Part shown: piece after piece, positions 21,363-29,712 of the stretch
How the letters are laid out: each line of letters begins with the position of its first letter
Numbering within the stretch: the stretch's first letter is position 1
Source: Pseudomonadales bacterium
GTDB taxonomy: Bacteria; Pseudomonadota; Gammaproteobacteria; Pseudomonadales; Pseudohongiellaceae
Length of the DNA: 33,504 bases
Direction: 5' to 3'
Assembly (NCBI GenBank): GCA_022827425.1
Contig: JAJDSZ010000070.1
Span: forward strand, 1-33,504
Notes under the pieces: model-generated
What the model saw: the letters and a program-made list of their open reading frames with translations, nothing else
Told to the model about the DNA's origin: nothing
Databases searched by the model: none
Made by a program: the position numbers and the translations under genes

Positions 21363-21638
21363 TCAGGAACTCCCGGCTGTTGCGTCGAGGCGGTTCAGCC
21401 GAATCCAGTCAAGCAGCGCCGCGTCGATGCGGGTCTGCCATCCCGGACCATCGGCCTTGAAATAGTCGATCACTTCCTGCGAAAGGCGGATCGTGGTCGA
21501 TTTTTTCGGTTTTTCCAGAGGCGGCCGACCACGACGGACCAGCGTTTTCGCAAACTTGCCGGGCCAGACGCCCCGGGAAAGGTCCGGCGCCGTATCCGGA
21601 TCAAAGCCTGGGTCCATAAAGTCTTCTTTCTCGTTCAT
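21363..21638 (-). CDS. brnA: BrnA-family antitoxin
   Basis: This is a 91-residue antitoxin of the BrnA family. The N-terminal half is polar and acidic and should wrap the toxin. The C-terminal half, KKSTTIRLSQEVIDYFKADG (about 45-64) followed by WQTRIDAALLDWIRLN, fits the family's ribbon-helix-helix DNA-binding part. In the Brucella system BrnA neutralises BrnT and the complex represses the operon. The start at 21638 follows GAGAAAGG and lies 38 bases inside brnT, so translation is coupled; an ATG at 21617 is an alternative. The order is toxin first, antitoxin second, as is usual for brnTA. Confidence 0.9.
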   Translation of the reverse strand: MNEKEDFMDPGFDPDTAPDLSRGVWPGKFAKTLVRRGRPPLEKPKKSTTIRLSQEVIDYFKADGPGWQTRIDAALLDWIRLNRLDATAGSS

Positions 21639-21870
21639 TGGCCTTTCTCATGCTGATGACTCGAAGCTTTCGGTTTCTCGGCGTCCATACCAGCACCACC
21701 ATTGAGGCTTCGAGATACCCTATGGTGATGTTTCGCATTTCGCCGTAGTTGCGTCGGTCATCCTCCACCGTCATGGTCGGGCCGGTAAAAACTTCCGCCG
21801 CCCGAGCCATGTCCAATCCCCGCACTTTCAGCGTCGTGCCGCGCTTTTCCCAGTCAAATTCGATTTGCAT
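21601..21870 (-). CDS. brnT: BrnT-family toxin (ribonuclease)
   Basis: This is an 89-residue toxin of the BrnT family, a RelE-fold ribonuclease that inhibits translation. FDWEKRGTTLKVRGLDMARA (5-24), the TMTVEDDRRNYGEMRNITIG strip (32-51) and RVISMRKANERERRLY (70-85) are the family blocks; the last supplies the basic catalytic surface. The ATG at 21870 is only four bases downstream of the likely -10 box and has no ribosome-binding site, so the transcript may be leaderless. It overlaps brnA. Base composition of its upstream region is AT-richer than its neighbours, which suits a horizontally acquired module. Confidence 0.9.
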   Translation of the reverse strand: MQIEFDWEKRGTTLKVRGLDMARAAEVFTGPTMTVEDDRRNYGEMRNITIGYLEASMVVLVWTPRNRKLRVISMRKANERERRLYGPRL

Positions 21871-21874
21871 GTTT

Positions 21875-21903
21875 AATGTAACTACATTTAATGGCCTCGT
21901 CAA
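21875..21903 (-). promoter_or_regulatory. brnTA promoter with a palindromic operator on the -10 box
   Basis: On the minus strand, TTGACG (21903-21898) and TACATT (21880-21875) are separated by 17 bases, a good sigma-70 arrangement. The -10 box is one half of the palindrome AATGTA-AC-TACATT (21875-21888). Autorepression by BrnA through such a site is known for the family; this particular site is inferred. Confidence 0.6.
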
Positions 21904-22053
21904 CCCCTACAATGGGGTGGAAGCCTTACCGAAGATTCAGCCGGAATTACCCGACCCCCGCAAAAGTGTAGTCACCTTTCCAGGGTTCGCCATGAATTGG
22001 AAGAAACGCGGAAGGAGAGAGTACCCGCCAGTAAAGAACGACACAGAAGCCAT

Positions 22054-24615
22054 TCAAGCCGAATTGCGGGAGGCGTTGATGTTGCCGAACATGCAGCGGA
22101 TGATCATTTTTTCGTAGCGGGAGCGGTCGGCTTCCCGGAGTTCTTCGCGGTTGACCTGCATGAAGGCGAATTGCTGGATGACGAGCAGCGGCAGCACGAT
22201 GCGCTGGCGCAACTCGATGCTGAGGCGGCTGGCGGGGTTGTCTTCGAGCAGGGTGCCCTGGCCGGAGATTTGCAGCACCATTTCCCGGCTCAGCCGGAAT
22301 TCGTCGTGGATCAGGCGCCAGAAGGCGCCAAAGCGCGGGTGTCCGGCCAGGTGGGCGGTGAGCGCGAAATTGGCCTTGCTCATGCTTTGCATGCTGTTGC
22401 CCACCAGGGTCCGGAAGAAGCGGTTGCGCTGGTGGAGTTCCTTCAGTTCCCGCAATTTGCCGGCGTCGGCGAGTTGCCGCAATGCCGCGCCGAGGCCGTA
22501 GAATCCCGGCACATTCTGTCCAAGCTGCCCCCAGGCGCCGACGAAGGGAATCGCCCGCACATCCTCGAAATCGGCGCCGCCGCTCCCGCCCCGGCGCGCC
22601 GGACGGCTGGCGATGTTCGACTGGCTGTAGTAGCCCATGGTGCTCATCTGTTCCAGATAGGGCAGGAATTCCGGATGCGACTTGAAGCGCTGGTAGTGTT
22701 GCAGGCTGATGGCCGATAGCTGTTCGAGCAGTTCCCGCTGCTTTGGTTCGATTTCCCGCTCGGGCAGCTCAAGCAGATTGTTTTCGAGCCCGGCGGCGAG
22801 CAATTGCCGCAGATTGTGCTCGGCGGCCTGCCGGGTGCCGTAATGGGAACTGATGGTCTGGCCCTGGACGGTAAGCTGGATCTGGTTGCTCTCGATGGTT
22901 TTGCCGAGGGCGGCGTAGAACTGGTAGGTGTTGCCGCCGCCTCTTGCCGGCGGCCCGCCCCGACCGTCGAAAAAGTTCACTTCCACGCCGGCTTGCCGGG
23001 AGACCCGGGTGATGTCCTCCTTGGACTTGTAGATCGACCAGTTGGCGGTGACGTAGCCGCCGTCCTTGGTGCCGTCGGAAAAGCCGAGCATGACGGTCTG
23101 CCGGCAGTCCCGCCGCCGCAGGTGTTCGCGATAGCGCGGGTCGCCGTAGAGCCGCCCCATGAACCCACCGGCGCGTTCGAGATCGGCAATCGTCTCGAAC
23201 AGGGGCACGATATCCACGCTGGGGCGCTCCCAGCCCGCGCCCCGCAGCAAGGCGTGCAGGACGGCCACATCGAGCGGGCCGCGGCAATTGCTGATGATGT
23301 AGCGATGGCAGGCGAGTTCGCCGTTGCGGGCCTGAATGTCCCGCATCAGGGCCAGGGATTCCATGGTGTCGGCGAACAGCGCGTCCGTGGATTTGGACCA
23401 GTCGAGACTCTGGTCAAGGTCCAGCAGAAAATCGATCTTTCGGGATTCCCCGAACCGGCTGAAGTCCGCGGGAAACTGGTCGGGATTCTGCCGGATCGCC
23501 TCTGCCAGACTGGCGCCAAGCACCCGGGAATCCTGGCGGATATCGAGGCTGGCGAAGTGAAAACCAAAAGTGCGGACCTTGAGCAGGAAGGAATCGAGCT
23601 GGTCGAGATAAAGCGACTGGTAGCGGCTGATGACCATTTCCCTGATCTGCCCGAGTTCGGCGATCAGTTCCGCCGGCGAGGCGAAGGCTTGCTCGAGGTC
23701 ATTCACCAACTCGCGGTGCAGGCGGAGTTCGATGTCTTCCAGCCGTTCGTGGACTCCGGCAAAGCTGAGCCTGCGCTTCAACCTGCGCACATCCCGGTGA
23801 TAGCGGCTGATGATGAGATTGCGCAGTTTTCCGGCAACTTTGGCGGTGATCGCGGGAGTTACTCGCGGATTTCCGTCACGATCGCCGCCGGGCCAGAAGC
23901 CGACGCTGAGCAGTTGCGGGTTGGGCCGGTAGCCGCCATTGAACTGCTCCCCGAGGCGGCTGTGGATCCGGGCGATGGCGGGATAGAAGATATTGCCGAG
24001 ATACCAGCCGAGATTGACCGCCTCATCGAGTGGCGAGGGTTTTTCCTTGTTGAAGAAAGGCGTGTTGCCGAGCTGCTGCAGCAGATTGCGGGCCCGGGCG
24101 ATGTCCTGCCCGCGGATGGCCCCGGTGAGGTCGGTAATGATGGCGAGCACCTTGCCGGGATAAAACTGGGTGGGGTGGGCCGTGAGGGTCACCCGGGCGC
24201 GGAAGCGTTCGAGCAGGGCGCGCAGTTCGCGCTGCGAGCTTTCGCCGCCGGACCCGCCGCCGAGGCGCCGCAATTCATTGCCCGCCGCGGTTTCGTGGAT
24301 TTTTTCGAAGGCGGCGTCTTCCAGGGCGTCCACGAGCACGATCTGGCGCTCGACGTACTGGATCACCTTGAACAGGAAGGCGACCTTGGCGTCCTCGTCA
24401 AAATCCGGGCGATGGCTGGCGAAAAAATCGCCGAGTATCTGCCGCGGATTGGCGCCGGCATCGAGCCCTTGCCGACAGGCTTCCTCAAGCAGGGGCAGCA
24501 GCACGCCGGTTTGCTGCACGGCGTCGAGGGGCAGGGTGAGAAACAGGCCATTGTAGAGCTGATAATTCAGCTCAACGAGATTGCGGTAATCCTTGTGGAC
24601 AGATTGGATGGACAT
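22054..24615 (-). CDS. ppc: Phosphoenolpyruvate carboxylase, divergent
   Basis: PEP carboxylase fixes bicarbonate onto phosphoenolpyruvate to give oxaloacetate, refilling the TCA cycle. This 853-residue protein keeps the catalytic landmarks: TAHPTQ (145-150, catalytic His147), WPGGDRDGNP (241-250), MLGFSDGTKDGG (509-520; canonical enzymes read MLGYSDSAKDAG) and FDGRGGPPARGG (549-560). The region around RAIPFVGAWGQLGQNVPGFYG (shown here as RAIPFVGAWG and LGQNVPGFYG) aligns with the canonical RAIPWIFAWTQ block. The C-terminus ends INASRNSA where canonical enzymes end in RNTG. These changes place it in a divergent subfamily. I chose the ATG at 24615, where homology begins (MSIQSVHKDYRNLVELNYQL); an ATG at 24648 is possible. 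No strong ribosome-binding site is seen for either. Confidence 0.92.
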   Translation of the reverse strand: MSIQSVHKDYRNLVELNYQLYNGLFLTLPLDAVQQTGVLLPLLEEACRQGLDAGANPRQILGDFFASHRPDFDEDAKVAFLFKVIQYVERQIVLVDALEDAAFEKIHETAAGNELRRLGGGSGGESSQRELRALLERFRARVTLTAHPTQFYPGKVLAIITDLTGAIRGQDIARARNLLQQLGNTPFFNKEKPSPLDEAVNLGWYLGNIFYPAIARIHSRLGEQFNGGYRPNPQLLSVGFWPGGDRDGNPRVTPAITAKVAGKLRNLIISRYHRDVRRLKRRLSFAGVHERLEDIELRLHRELVNDLEQAFASPAELIAELGQIREMVISRYQSLYLDQLDSFLLKVRTFGFHFASLDIRQDSRVLGASLAEAIRQNPDQFPADFSRFGESRKIDFLLDLDQSLDWSKSTDALFADTMESLALMRDIQARNGELACHRYIISNCRGPLDVAVLHALLRGAGWERPSVDIVPLFETIADLERAGGFMGRLYGDPRYREHLRRRDCRQTVMLGFSDGTKDGGYVTANWSIYKSKEDITRVSRQAGVEVNFFDGRGGPPARGGGNTYQFYAALGKTIESNQIQLTVQGQTISSHYGTRQAAEHNLRQLLAAGLENNLLELPEREIEPKQRELLEQLSAISLQHYQRFKSHPEFLPYLEQMSTMGYYSQSNIASRPARRGGSGGADFEDVRAIPFVGAWGQLGQNVPGFYGLGAALRQLADAGKLRELKELHQRNRFFRTLVGNSMQSMSKANFALTAHLAGHPRFGAFWRLIHDEFRLSREMVLQISGQGTLLEDNPASRLSIELRQRIVLPLLVIQQFAFMQVNREELREADRSRYEKMIIRCMFGNINASRNSA

Positions 24616-24712
24616 GGCTATAAGGGGAGACCGCGCCGCCGCGCGCATGATAACGCACCCATGGCTGGTATGCAGTCCCGCAAGTCCGCCGCTTTCCAGC
24701 GTGTCGCCCGCA

Positions 24713-25006
24713 ATGCCTGATGCCGCGGGACCCGGCATATCCCTGCTGGCGCTGGCTGTGGCGGCGGCGGGCGCCTGGCTGCCCTGGGCGGCGTCTCGCG
24801 CCTGGCGCGGACCATGGCGCAAGGCGGCGCTGGCGCCCTTGCTGCTTGGCTTGCTGTGGCTGGTGTGGATGATTGCCCGGACGGCGGCGAATCCCGGCGA
24901 TGGCGCCAACTGGCAATTGCCGATTTTCGCCTGGGCCATGCTGACGCTGGTCTACATGGCCTGCGCCTTCACCATCAAGTCGATTCTTGACAAGGCCCGG
25001 CGCTGA
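24713..25006 (+). CDS. Small membrane protein of unknown function
   Basis: This is a 97-residue protein with three hydrophobic segments: ISLLALAVAAAGAWLPWAA, KAALAPLLLGLLWLVWMIA and LPIFAWAMLTLVYMACAF, followed by a short basic tail (KSILDKARR). The family is not recognised. The ATG at 24713 removes an N-terminal stretch that would overlap the start of ppc; upstream in-frame starts at about 24647 or 24593 remain possible because no ribosome-binding site decides. It is divergent from ppc and convergent with the NhaC-family gene, separated from it by a REP-like repeat. The hydrophobic pattern supports a real gene, but with moderate certainty. Confidence 0.6.
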   Translation: MPDAAGPGISLLALAVAAAGAWLPWAASRAWRGPWRKAALAPLLLGLLWLVWMIARTAANPGDGANWQLPIFAWAMLTLVYMACAFTIKSILDKARR

Positions 25007-25020
25007 GAGGCCCCGTTCCC

Positions 25021-25131
25021 CGTCATTCTGCGCGGAGCGAAGCGGAGTCGCAGAATCTCGTGGGGAGGCCACTGCCTGAGATCCTGCGACTTCGCGCAGG
25101 ATGACAGGAGCACGAGGCGCAGGATGACGGA
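25021..25131. repeat. REP-like inverted repeat, copy 5, with an extra half-arm
   Basis: CGTCATTCTGCGCGGAGCGA begins at 25021, and the opposite arm ATCCTGCGACTTCGCGCAGG starts at 25081 and continues to ATGACA. A third half-arm, GCGCAGGATGACGG, ends at 25131. It fills the gap between two convergent genes and could terminate both. Confidence 0.8.
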
Positions 25132-25136
25132 TGATA

Positions 25137-26558
25137 TTACAGCGCAAGCAGGCCGAACAGGAAGAACAGGATGGCCGCGAGGGCGGCGCAGCACAGTGCG
25201 TAGGGCAACTGGGTTCTGACGTGATCGATATGGTCTGTGGCCGAGGCCATGGACGCCACCACGGTGGTGTCGCTGATGGGCGAGGCATGATCGCCGAATA
25301 CCGAGCCCGATAGCACCGCCGCGAGAAAAAAGCCGGGATTGATTTCCAGGGCAAGAGCGGTCTGCACGGCGATGGGCACCATGATGGCGAAGGTGCCGAA
25401 ACTCGAACCGATGGAGAAAGCGGTAAAGGCCGACAGGACGAAGAGCAGCGGCAGCAGCAGGCCCGGCGGCAGGGCATCTCCGGCAAGCCCGGCGACATAG
25501 GTTCCCGTGCCCAGCGCATTGGCCACATCACCCAGGGCCAGGGCGAACAGCAGAATCACCGCCACCGGCAGAAGCCCGCCGGCGCCGCGCAGAAAAGTGC
25601 GCATCAGTTCATCCACATGGCTGCGCCGGTCGAGGAGCACGAGCAGCCAGCAACAGGCCAGCGCCAGCAATACCGCCCAAAGCACCGAAGTCGAACCCGA
25701 ACCGGCCAGCATGTCGCCGTCGCCGGTAATCCACAGCGCGGCAGGCATACTGAGCACCATGACGGCAATCGGGGCGATCATGTAGCGGGCCCGGTCGCCC
25801 TCCCCCGCCGCTTCCCCGCTGGATAGAATCGAAGGGTCCACCATGGGGGTGGCATTGGGCCAGAGCAGTTCACCGGATGCGGTGCGCCTCTCCGCCCGGG
25901 CCATGGGGCCGAAGTCGAGACCGCGCCAGATGACGAAGGCGCTGAATCCGATGGCGAGAATCGGATAGAAATTGAGCGGAATCGCCGTGAGAAAGACGCT
26001 GATTGGCTCATCCACCGAGGTGGAGGCAAGCAGGCCGAGCACGATGGCGCCCCAGGCGTTGAGCGGAATCAGAATGCACACCGGCGCCGAGGTCGAATCG
26101 ATGATGTAGGCGAGTTTCTCCCGGGATATCCGGTAATGGTCGAACAGCGGCCGGGAAATCGCCCCGGCCACCAGCAGGGTGATATTGGATTCCACGAAAA
26201 CCACCACGCCGGTAAACCAGGCCAGCCATTTCGCCCGCCAGCCGTTGTTGACCCAGGCGCTTTGCTCAAGCAGGCGGATGAAGCCGCGCACGCCGCCGCT
26301 CTGCTCGATGGTGGCGATCAGGCCGCCGATAATCAGGGTGAAAACCAGCACCCGGGTATCGCCGGGATCGGAGAACACGTTGATGAGGCCGTCCAGCGCC
26401 AGGGGCAGGGCTCGAATCGGATCGATGCCCTGGAGCAGGCAGAATCCCGCCCAGATGCCGATGCCCAGGGAGATCACCACCTGTCGGGTGGCGATGGCCA
26501 GCAGAATCGCCAGCAGGGGCGGCAGGATCGATAGCGCGTTCGGCTGATAAGTATCCAT
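25137..26558 (-). CDS. NhaC-family Na+/H+ antiporter
   Basis: This is a 473-residue polytopic membrane protein of the NhaC family (ion transporter superfamily), related to Na+/H+ and malate/lactate antiporters. About eleven to twelve membrane segments are visible. Family blocks include ALSILPPLLAILLAIATRQV at the N-terminus, FTLIIGGLIATIEQSGGVRG, FVESNITLLVAG, DSTSAPVCILIPLNAWGA and, towards the C-terminus, AFSIGSSFGTFAIMVPIAVQ and VFGDHASPISDTTVVASMAS. The DHASPISDT strip is a strong NhaC marker. It lies 59 bases behind the PQQ dehydrogenase gene on the same strand, so it is probably the third gene of that transcript. Sodium extrusion or Na+-linked organic acid exchange cannot be told apart here. 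Confidence 0.9.
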   Translation of the reverse strand: MDTYQPNALSILPPLLAILLAIATRQVVISLGIGIWAGFCLLQGIDPIRALPLALDGLINVFSDPGDTRVLVFTLIIGGLIATIEQSGGVRGFIRLLEQSAWVNNGWRAKWLAWFTGVVVFVESNITLLVAGAISRPLFDHYRISREKLAYIIDSTSAPVCILIPLNAWGAIVLGLLASTSVDEPISVFLTAIPLNFYPILAIGFSAFVIWRGLDFGPMARAERRTASGELLWPNATPMVDPSILSSGEAAGEGDRARYMIAPIAVMVLSMPAALWITGDGDMLAGSGSTSVLWAVLLALACCWLLVLLDRRSHVDELMRTFLRGAGGLLPVAVILLFALALGDVANALGTGTYVAGLAGDALPPGLLLPLLFVLSAFTAFSIGSSFGTFAIMVPIAVQTALALEINPGFFLAAVLSGSVFGDHASPISDTTVVASMASATDHIDHVRTQLPYALCCAALAAILFFLFGLLAL

Positions 26559-26617
26559 GCGGCCCGCCGCCGTTGCCGTTGCTGTTCCGGGATACCTGCT
26601 TATCGCGCCTGTTGCGC

Positions 26618-28744
26618 TTATTGCCCCAGACTGGCCATGGTGATCACGTAGGCCCGTATGGCCTCGGCGTCGGAGTCATCGATGACGCCTTCCCAGGAGG
26701 CCATGCCGGCGTCGGCCAACTCCCCTTCCATGACTACGGCATGCCAGGCCCCGGCGTCGCCGAGCAAGGGGCTCGTGCGCAGGTCGGGATAGGTGTCGAG
26801 GCGGATGGAGACGGCAAAGGGGCCATGGCAGACGCTGCAATTGCGGTTGTATGCGGTTTCGCCCTGGGCGATGGTTTCATTGGAGGCGTCGATCTGGGGC
26901 AGTTCCACGGGCGCCGGAGCGCCATCGGCGAGTTCGGGCATTTCCGGCAGCCTTGCGTCGCCGCCGATGCGATACACCAGCAGGCGCGAATTGTTGCTGG
27001 AAAGGTCTGTGGTGGATACCGCCGCGCCGGGGCCTTCCGCCGGCAGGGCGGGAGAGCCCACAAGCTGGGCAAGGTACTGCTCGCCTTCGATGGCGTAGGT
27101 GGATGGCGCCGCCATGACGCCGGCCTGGGTCAGGGTGCTCCACAGGCGCTCGCCGGTGGCGTCGTCGAAGGCGGCGAGTTCGCCGGAGCGGTTACCCTGG
27201 AAAACCAGGCCGCCGGCGGTGGCCAGAACGCCGGCGGCGCTGGAGCCGCCGGGATGCATGACGCGCCAGACTTCCTCCTGGGCCACCGGGTCCCAGGCCT
27301 TGAGCAGTGCGGCGTTCACCGGCGCATCGGGCAGGCTCAGCATGAAGCCCACGCCGCGTCCGAAATCGATGCCGGTGTTCCAGCCTTCCGGGTCCACCAC
27401 GAATTCGGCGTCGGCGACATAGCCCAGGAAGTTCTCGGTCACCGGAATATAGACCAGATTGGTGCGCTGGCTGAAAGCCATGGGATACCAGTTGTGTCCG
27501 CCGAGTGGACCCGGGCTCACCAGCGCCGGCTGCCCGGTGCGGTCATAGCGCGCCTCGGGCATTTCCACCGGACGCCCGGTGTCCGGGTCGATATGGCTCG
27601 CCCAGTTGACCGGGGTGTAGGGTTCGGCGGAGATGAATTCGCCGCTGGCGGCGTCGAGCACATAGAAGAAGCCGTTCTTGGGCGCCTGCATCACCACCCG
27701 GCGCGTCTCGCCGTCGATTTCCAGGTCCGCCAGCATGATGTGCTGGGTGGCGGTGTAATCCCAGGTCTCGCCGGGGACGGTCTGGTAATGCCAGGCGTAG
27801 CTGCCGTCGTCCGGGTCCAGGGCGACGATGGAAGTCAGGAACAGGTTGTCGCCGCCGTCGGGGCTGCGCAGGCTCTGGTTCCAGGGCGAACCATTGCCGA
27901 CACCGATATAGAGCAGGTCGAGTTCGGCGTCATAGGCCATGGCGTCCCAGACCGTTCCGCCCCCGCCGAGGCGCCACCATTCGCCGGTCCAGGTATTGGC
28001 GGCGGCGGTCATGACATCGCTTTCGTAGCCGTCCGCGGGATTGCCGGGCACGGTATGGAAGCGCCAGACCTGCTCGCCGCTTGCGGCGTCATAGGCGGTG
28101 ACATAGCCGCGCACGCCGTACTCCGCGCCGCCATTGCCGATCATCACCAGGCCCTTGATGACCCGGGGCGCGCCGGTGATCGTGTAGGGCAGCGCCGGGT
28201 CGGTGGTCATGGTTTCCCAGGCCAGGCTGCCGTCGGCGGCATTGATCGCCACCAGGCGGCCGTCTATGGTGCCCACGAAGACCTTGCCGTCCCAGACCGC
28301 GACGCCGCGATTGACCACGTCGCAGCAGGCGTCGCGGCCCTTGTTGCGGTCCACCTCGGGGTCGTACATCCACAGCGGCTCGCCGCTTGCCGCGTCAAAG
28401 GCGTACACCATGCTCCAGGCCGTGGAGACATACAGCGCCCCGTCCACCACGATGGGCGTGGCTTCCTGCCCGCGGCTGGTGTTGACCCCGGCGTACCAGG
28501 CCAGCCCAAGCTCGCCCACATTGTCCCGGTTGATCCGGTCCAGCGGGCTGTAGCGCTGCTCGTCGTAGGTCCTGCCATAACTCATCCAGGAACCCGGCTC
28601 GTCGTCCGCCGCCGCCAGCCGCGCCGCATCGACCGCGGCCCCGTAATCCTGCGCCAGCGCCAATCCGCCCAGCAGCATTCCGCCAAGCAGGGCCATAACC
28701 CGCCAGCCCGAATATCCGTTCATCGCATCATTCATTTTGCTCAT
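26618..28744 (-). CDS. PQQ-dependent quinohemoprotein alcohol dehydrogenase
   Basis: This 708-residue periplasmic enzyme oxidises alcohols (or aldehydes) with PQQ and passes electrons to its own haem c. A signal peptide (about 10-31, cleavage after LALA) precedes an eight-bladed propeller with tryptophan-docking repeats such as GEPLWMY and GSLAWE. The vicinal disulfide Cys140-Cys141 (DACCDV) stacks on PQQ. Metal/PQQ ligands include Glu208 (GGAEYG), Asn284 (GNGSPWN) and the catalytic Asp329 in WDYTA. Thr331 stands where lanthanide enzymes have a second Asp (WDYD), so this is probably a calcium enzyme. The C-terminal cytochrome domain has CSVCH (636-640) and a likely axial Met681. I chose the ATG at 28744; one at 28735 is also possible. 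No pqq biosynthesis genes are in the window. Confidence 0.94.
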   Translation of the reverse strand: MSKMNDAMNGYSGWRVMALLGGMLLGGLALAQDYGAAVDAARLAAADDEPGSWMSYGRTYDEQRYSPLDRINRDNVGELGLAWYAGVNTSRGQEATPIVVDGALYVSTAWSMVYAFDAASGEPLWMYDPEVDRNKGRDACCDVVNRGVAVWDGKVFVGTIDGRLVAINAADGSLAWETMTTDPALPYTITGAPRVIKGLVMIGNGGAEYGVRGYVTAYDAASGEQVWRFHTVPGNPADGYESDVMTAAANTWTGEWWRLGGGGTVWDAMAYDAELDLLYIGVGNGSPWNQSLRSPDGGDNLFLTSIVALDPDDGSYAWHYQTVPGETWDYTATQHIMLADLEIDGETRRVVMQAPKNGFFYVLDAASGEFISAEPYTPVNWASHIDPDTGRPVEMPEARYDRTGQPALVSPGPLGGHNWYPMAFSQRTNLVYIPVTENFLGYVADAEFVVDPEGWNTGIDFGRGVGFMLSLPDAPVNAALLKAWDPVAQEEVWRVMHPGGSSAAGVLATAGGLVFQGNRSGELAAFDDATGERLWSTLTQAGVMAAPSTYAIEGEQYLAQLVGSPALPAEGPGAAVSTTDLSSNNSRLLVYRIGGDARLPEMPELADGAPAPVELPQIDASNETIAQGETAYNRNCSVCHGPFAVSIRLDTYPDLRTSPLLGDAGAWHAVVMEGELADAGMASWEGVIDDSDAEAIRAYVITMASLGQ

Positions 28745-28785
28745 CGCCCGCTCTGAAAATTGATTCGTCTCCGCCAGCATCCATC

Positions 28786-28818
28786 AGCCGGACAAGGTGG
28801 AAACTGCATTGTCCGGCT
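28786..28818. terminator. Hairpin between the HD-domain gene and the PQQ dehydrogenase gene
   Basis: AGCCGGACAA (28786-28795) pairs perfectly with TTGTCCGGCT (28809-28818) around a 13-base loop. It lies just beyond the stop of the HD-domain gene and about 40 bases before the next start. There is no U-run on the minus strand, so it may attenuate or stabilise rather than terminate. Confidence 0.5.
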
Positions 28819-28846
28819 ATCTTTCAATTGAATTGGACCGATCAGA

Positions 28847-29632
28847 TTACAGGAAGTTGTTCGGCCAGATGATGGAGCGCCACATATGGGCGACGGGGCT
28901 GCCGTCGAAGCCGAGTCCTTCCTTGGGTTGCTTGAAGTGGCGGCCGATGATGTCGGTGAAATCGTCCACATCGACCACCACGCCTTCCTCGAAGGAGTAA
29001 AGGTCATTGAGGGTAATGAGCCGGGACGACATGTACCACTTGTGGTTTTTGGCTTCTTCCCAGGCTTTCACGAGATAGGGCTCGGGCCTGTAGTCGGCGC
29101 CGAAGAAGCGGATATAGGCCTCGGGATACTCGTAGCCGACGCTTTCATCCGGGAAAAAGCGCAGCGCCTGGTGCTTCTCGATGGCCCAGGCGACTTCCTC
29201 GTCCACATAGGGGCCGACCATTTGCGCGCACCAGTAGCCGTGGTCGGTGCGGATCAGGTTGGAAACGCAAATGTCGTGCAGCAGGCAGGCCAGCACGATC
29301 TTTTCGTCCAGGCCGTTATTCTTCGCCAGCCGCGCGCTTTGCAGCACGTGGTTGGCCGGGGCGAAGCGCAGCTTGAAGAAGTCGATCAGCGTCGGGGCTT
29401 CCGGCATGACGGGCAGGCGCGGGTCGTTATGCTGGTACCAGGGCCGGGTATCGCCGGGGATCGGGTCTGGAGTGGGTTCGATGCCGCACATCCAGGGGGT
29501 GGCGATGCGCTTGTCGAGTTCGTCGCTCATGGCGTCTTCGAGGGCGTCGGCCTTGGCGGTGAGGGTGGTGGCGCCGGCTATGGAGGCGATAGAGGCGGCG
29601 CTGAGATTACTGAGGAAAGATCGGCGGTCCAT
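28847..29632 (-). CDS. Tat-exported HD-domain protein
   Basis: This is a 261-residue protein with a twin-arginine leader: DRRSFL (2-7), a moderately hydrophobic stretch to about residue 24, and ALA-type cleavage near TAKADA. The mature part carries a metal-dependent HD phosphohydrolase-like core: His95 in NHVLQSARLA, the HD pair 119-120 in ACLLHDI, His131 and His154. Tat export suits a protein that binds its metal in the cytoplasm before export. GGAG precedes the ATG at 29632; a longer reading from 29677 adds basic residues of no clear family. HD enzymes are usually cytoplasmic nucleotide phosphohydrolases, so an exported one is unusual. It heads the group that continues with the PQQ dehydrogenase and NhaC genes. 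The substrate is unknown. Confidence 0.85.
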   Translation of the reverse strand: MDRRSFLSNLSAASIASIAGATTLTAKADALEDAMSDELDKRIATPWMCGIEPTPDPIPGDTRPWYQHNDPRLPVMPEAPTLIDFFKLRFAPANHVLQSARLAKNNGLDEKIVLACLLHDICVSNLIRTDHGYWCAQMVGPYVDEEVAWAIEKHQALRFFPDESVGYEYPEAYIRFFGADYRPEPYLVKAWEEAKNHKWYMSSRLITLNDLYSFEEGVVVDVDDFTDIIGRHFKQPKEGLGFDGSPVAHMWRSIIWPNNFL

Positions 29633-29712
29633 GATTCTTCTCCGGGATTTGCGGGCGCTTCGGGCAGTATGTATCACAGGTGGCGCAAATACGCCAGCGG
29701 TGAGAGCAAGCC

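Noticed and set aside
21992-22117. Possible 41-residue plus-strand ORF (MNWKKRGRREYPPVKNDTEA...)
   Set aside because: It has no good ribosome-binding site, overlaps the ppc 3' end and has no recognisable family. It could be a gene remnant, but nothing supports a working gene.
22804-24720. Plus-strand ORF of 638 codons opposite ppc
   Set aside because: Antisense to a well-supported PEP carboxylase; no domain or ribosome-binding site supports it.
26573-28756. Plus-strand ORF of 727 codons opposite the PQQ dehydrogenase
   Set aside because: Antisense shadow; the sense strand shows a signal peptide, vicinal Cys pair, PQQ ligands and a haem motif.
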